Below are positions 4,439 to 5,324 of a DNA stretch of 5,324 nucleotides, piece by piece; the stretch's first letter is position 1, and each line of letters begins with the position of its first letter. This DNA is from CAZTVF01 sp964616985 (GTDB taxonomy: Bacteria; Planctomycetota; Phycisphaerae; SM23-33): contig CAZTVF010000202.1 of the NCBI GenBank assembly GCA_964616985.1, positions 1-5,324 on the forward strand, given 5' to 3'. The translations under genes and the position numbers were made by a program. The notes under the pieces were generated by a model, which worked only from the letters and a program-made list of their open reading frames with translations, did no database searches and had not been told where the DNA came from.

Positions 4439-5324
<886 letters not shown>

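Overview
The window looks like a fragment of a GC-rich environmental bacterial chromosome, possibly a whole short contig, since both ends cut through genes. The most likely source is Planctomycetota (Phycisphaerae-like). This is inferred from GC-rich coding, strong Shine-Dalgarno sites and an AT-rich palindromic intergenic repeat of a kind I associate with that group; it was not tested by any search.

Layout on the + strand: (1) the C-terminal part of a DUF892/YciE-YciF ferritin-like stress protein (1-429), preceded by two copies of a 23-bp tandem repeat and followed by a candidate intrinsic terminator. (2) A three-gene non-homologous end-joining (NHEJ) operon: a stand-alone LigD-type ATP-dependent DNA ligase (574-1584), Ku (1650-2262) and a stand-alone LigD-type polymerase/primase (2259-3173, overlapping the Ku stop as ATGA). 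The three activities often fused in one LigD protein are split here; no 3'-phosphoesterase domain is visible. Ku is broken as written: its first 44 residues and its last 160 residues are in different frames, and about 65-70 residues of the core are absent between them.

The 449-base gap (3174-3622) separates convergent transcription units and is rich in structure. It holds a GC hairpin, an AT-rich imperfect palindrome of about 130 bp, and a 27-bp inverted pair (26/27 matching) with a 27-nt spacer that resembles REP/REPIN elements.

Layout on the - strand, read from the right edge: NADP-type glutamate dehydrogenase gdhA (C-terminal 294 residues, 5' end outside the window), a strong intrinsic terminator, then a short orphan flavoprotein/iron-sulfur electron-transfer subunit of the SudB/NfnA/PyrK type (3623-4333). 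The terminator ends only 33 nt before the start codon of this second gene, so its expression probably depends on read-through or on a promoter overlapping gdhA or the terminator. GdhA consumes NADPH to assimilate ammonia and the second protein belongs to a family that moves electrons between NAD(P)H and ferredoxin or sulfur compounds, so a redox link is possible but not shown.

I do not see a clearly new system. The points most worth checking are the broken Ku within an otherwise intact NHEJ operon, the split LigD architecture, the inverted repeats, and the short electron-transfer subunit with an altered cluster region.
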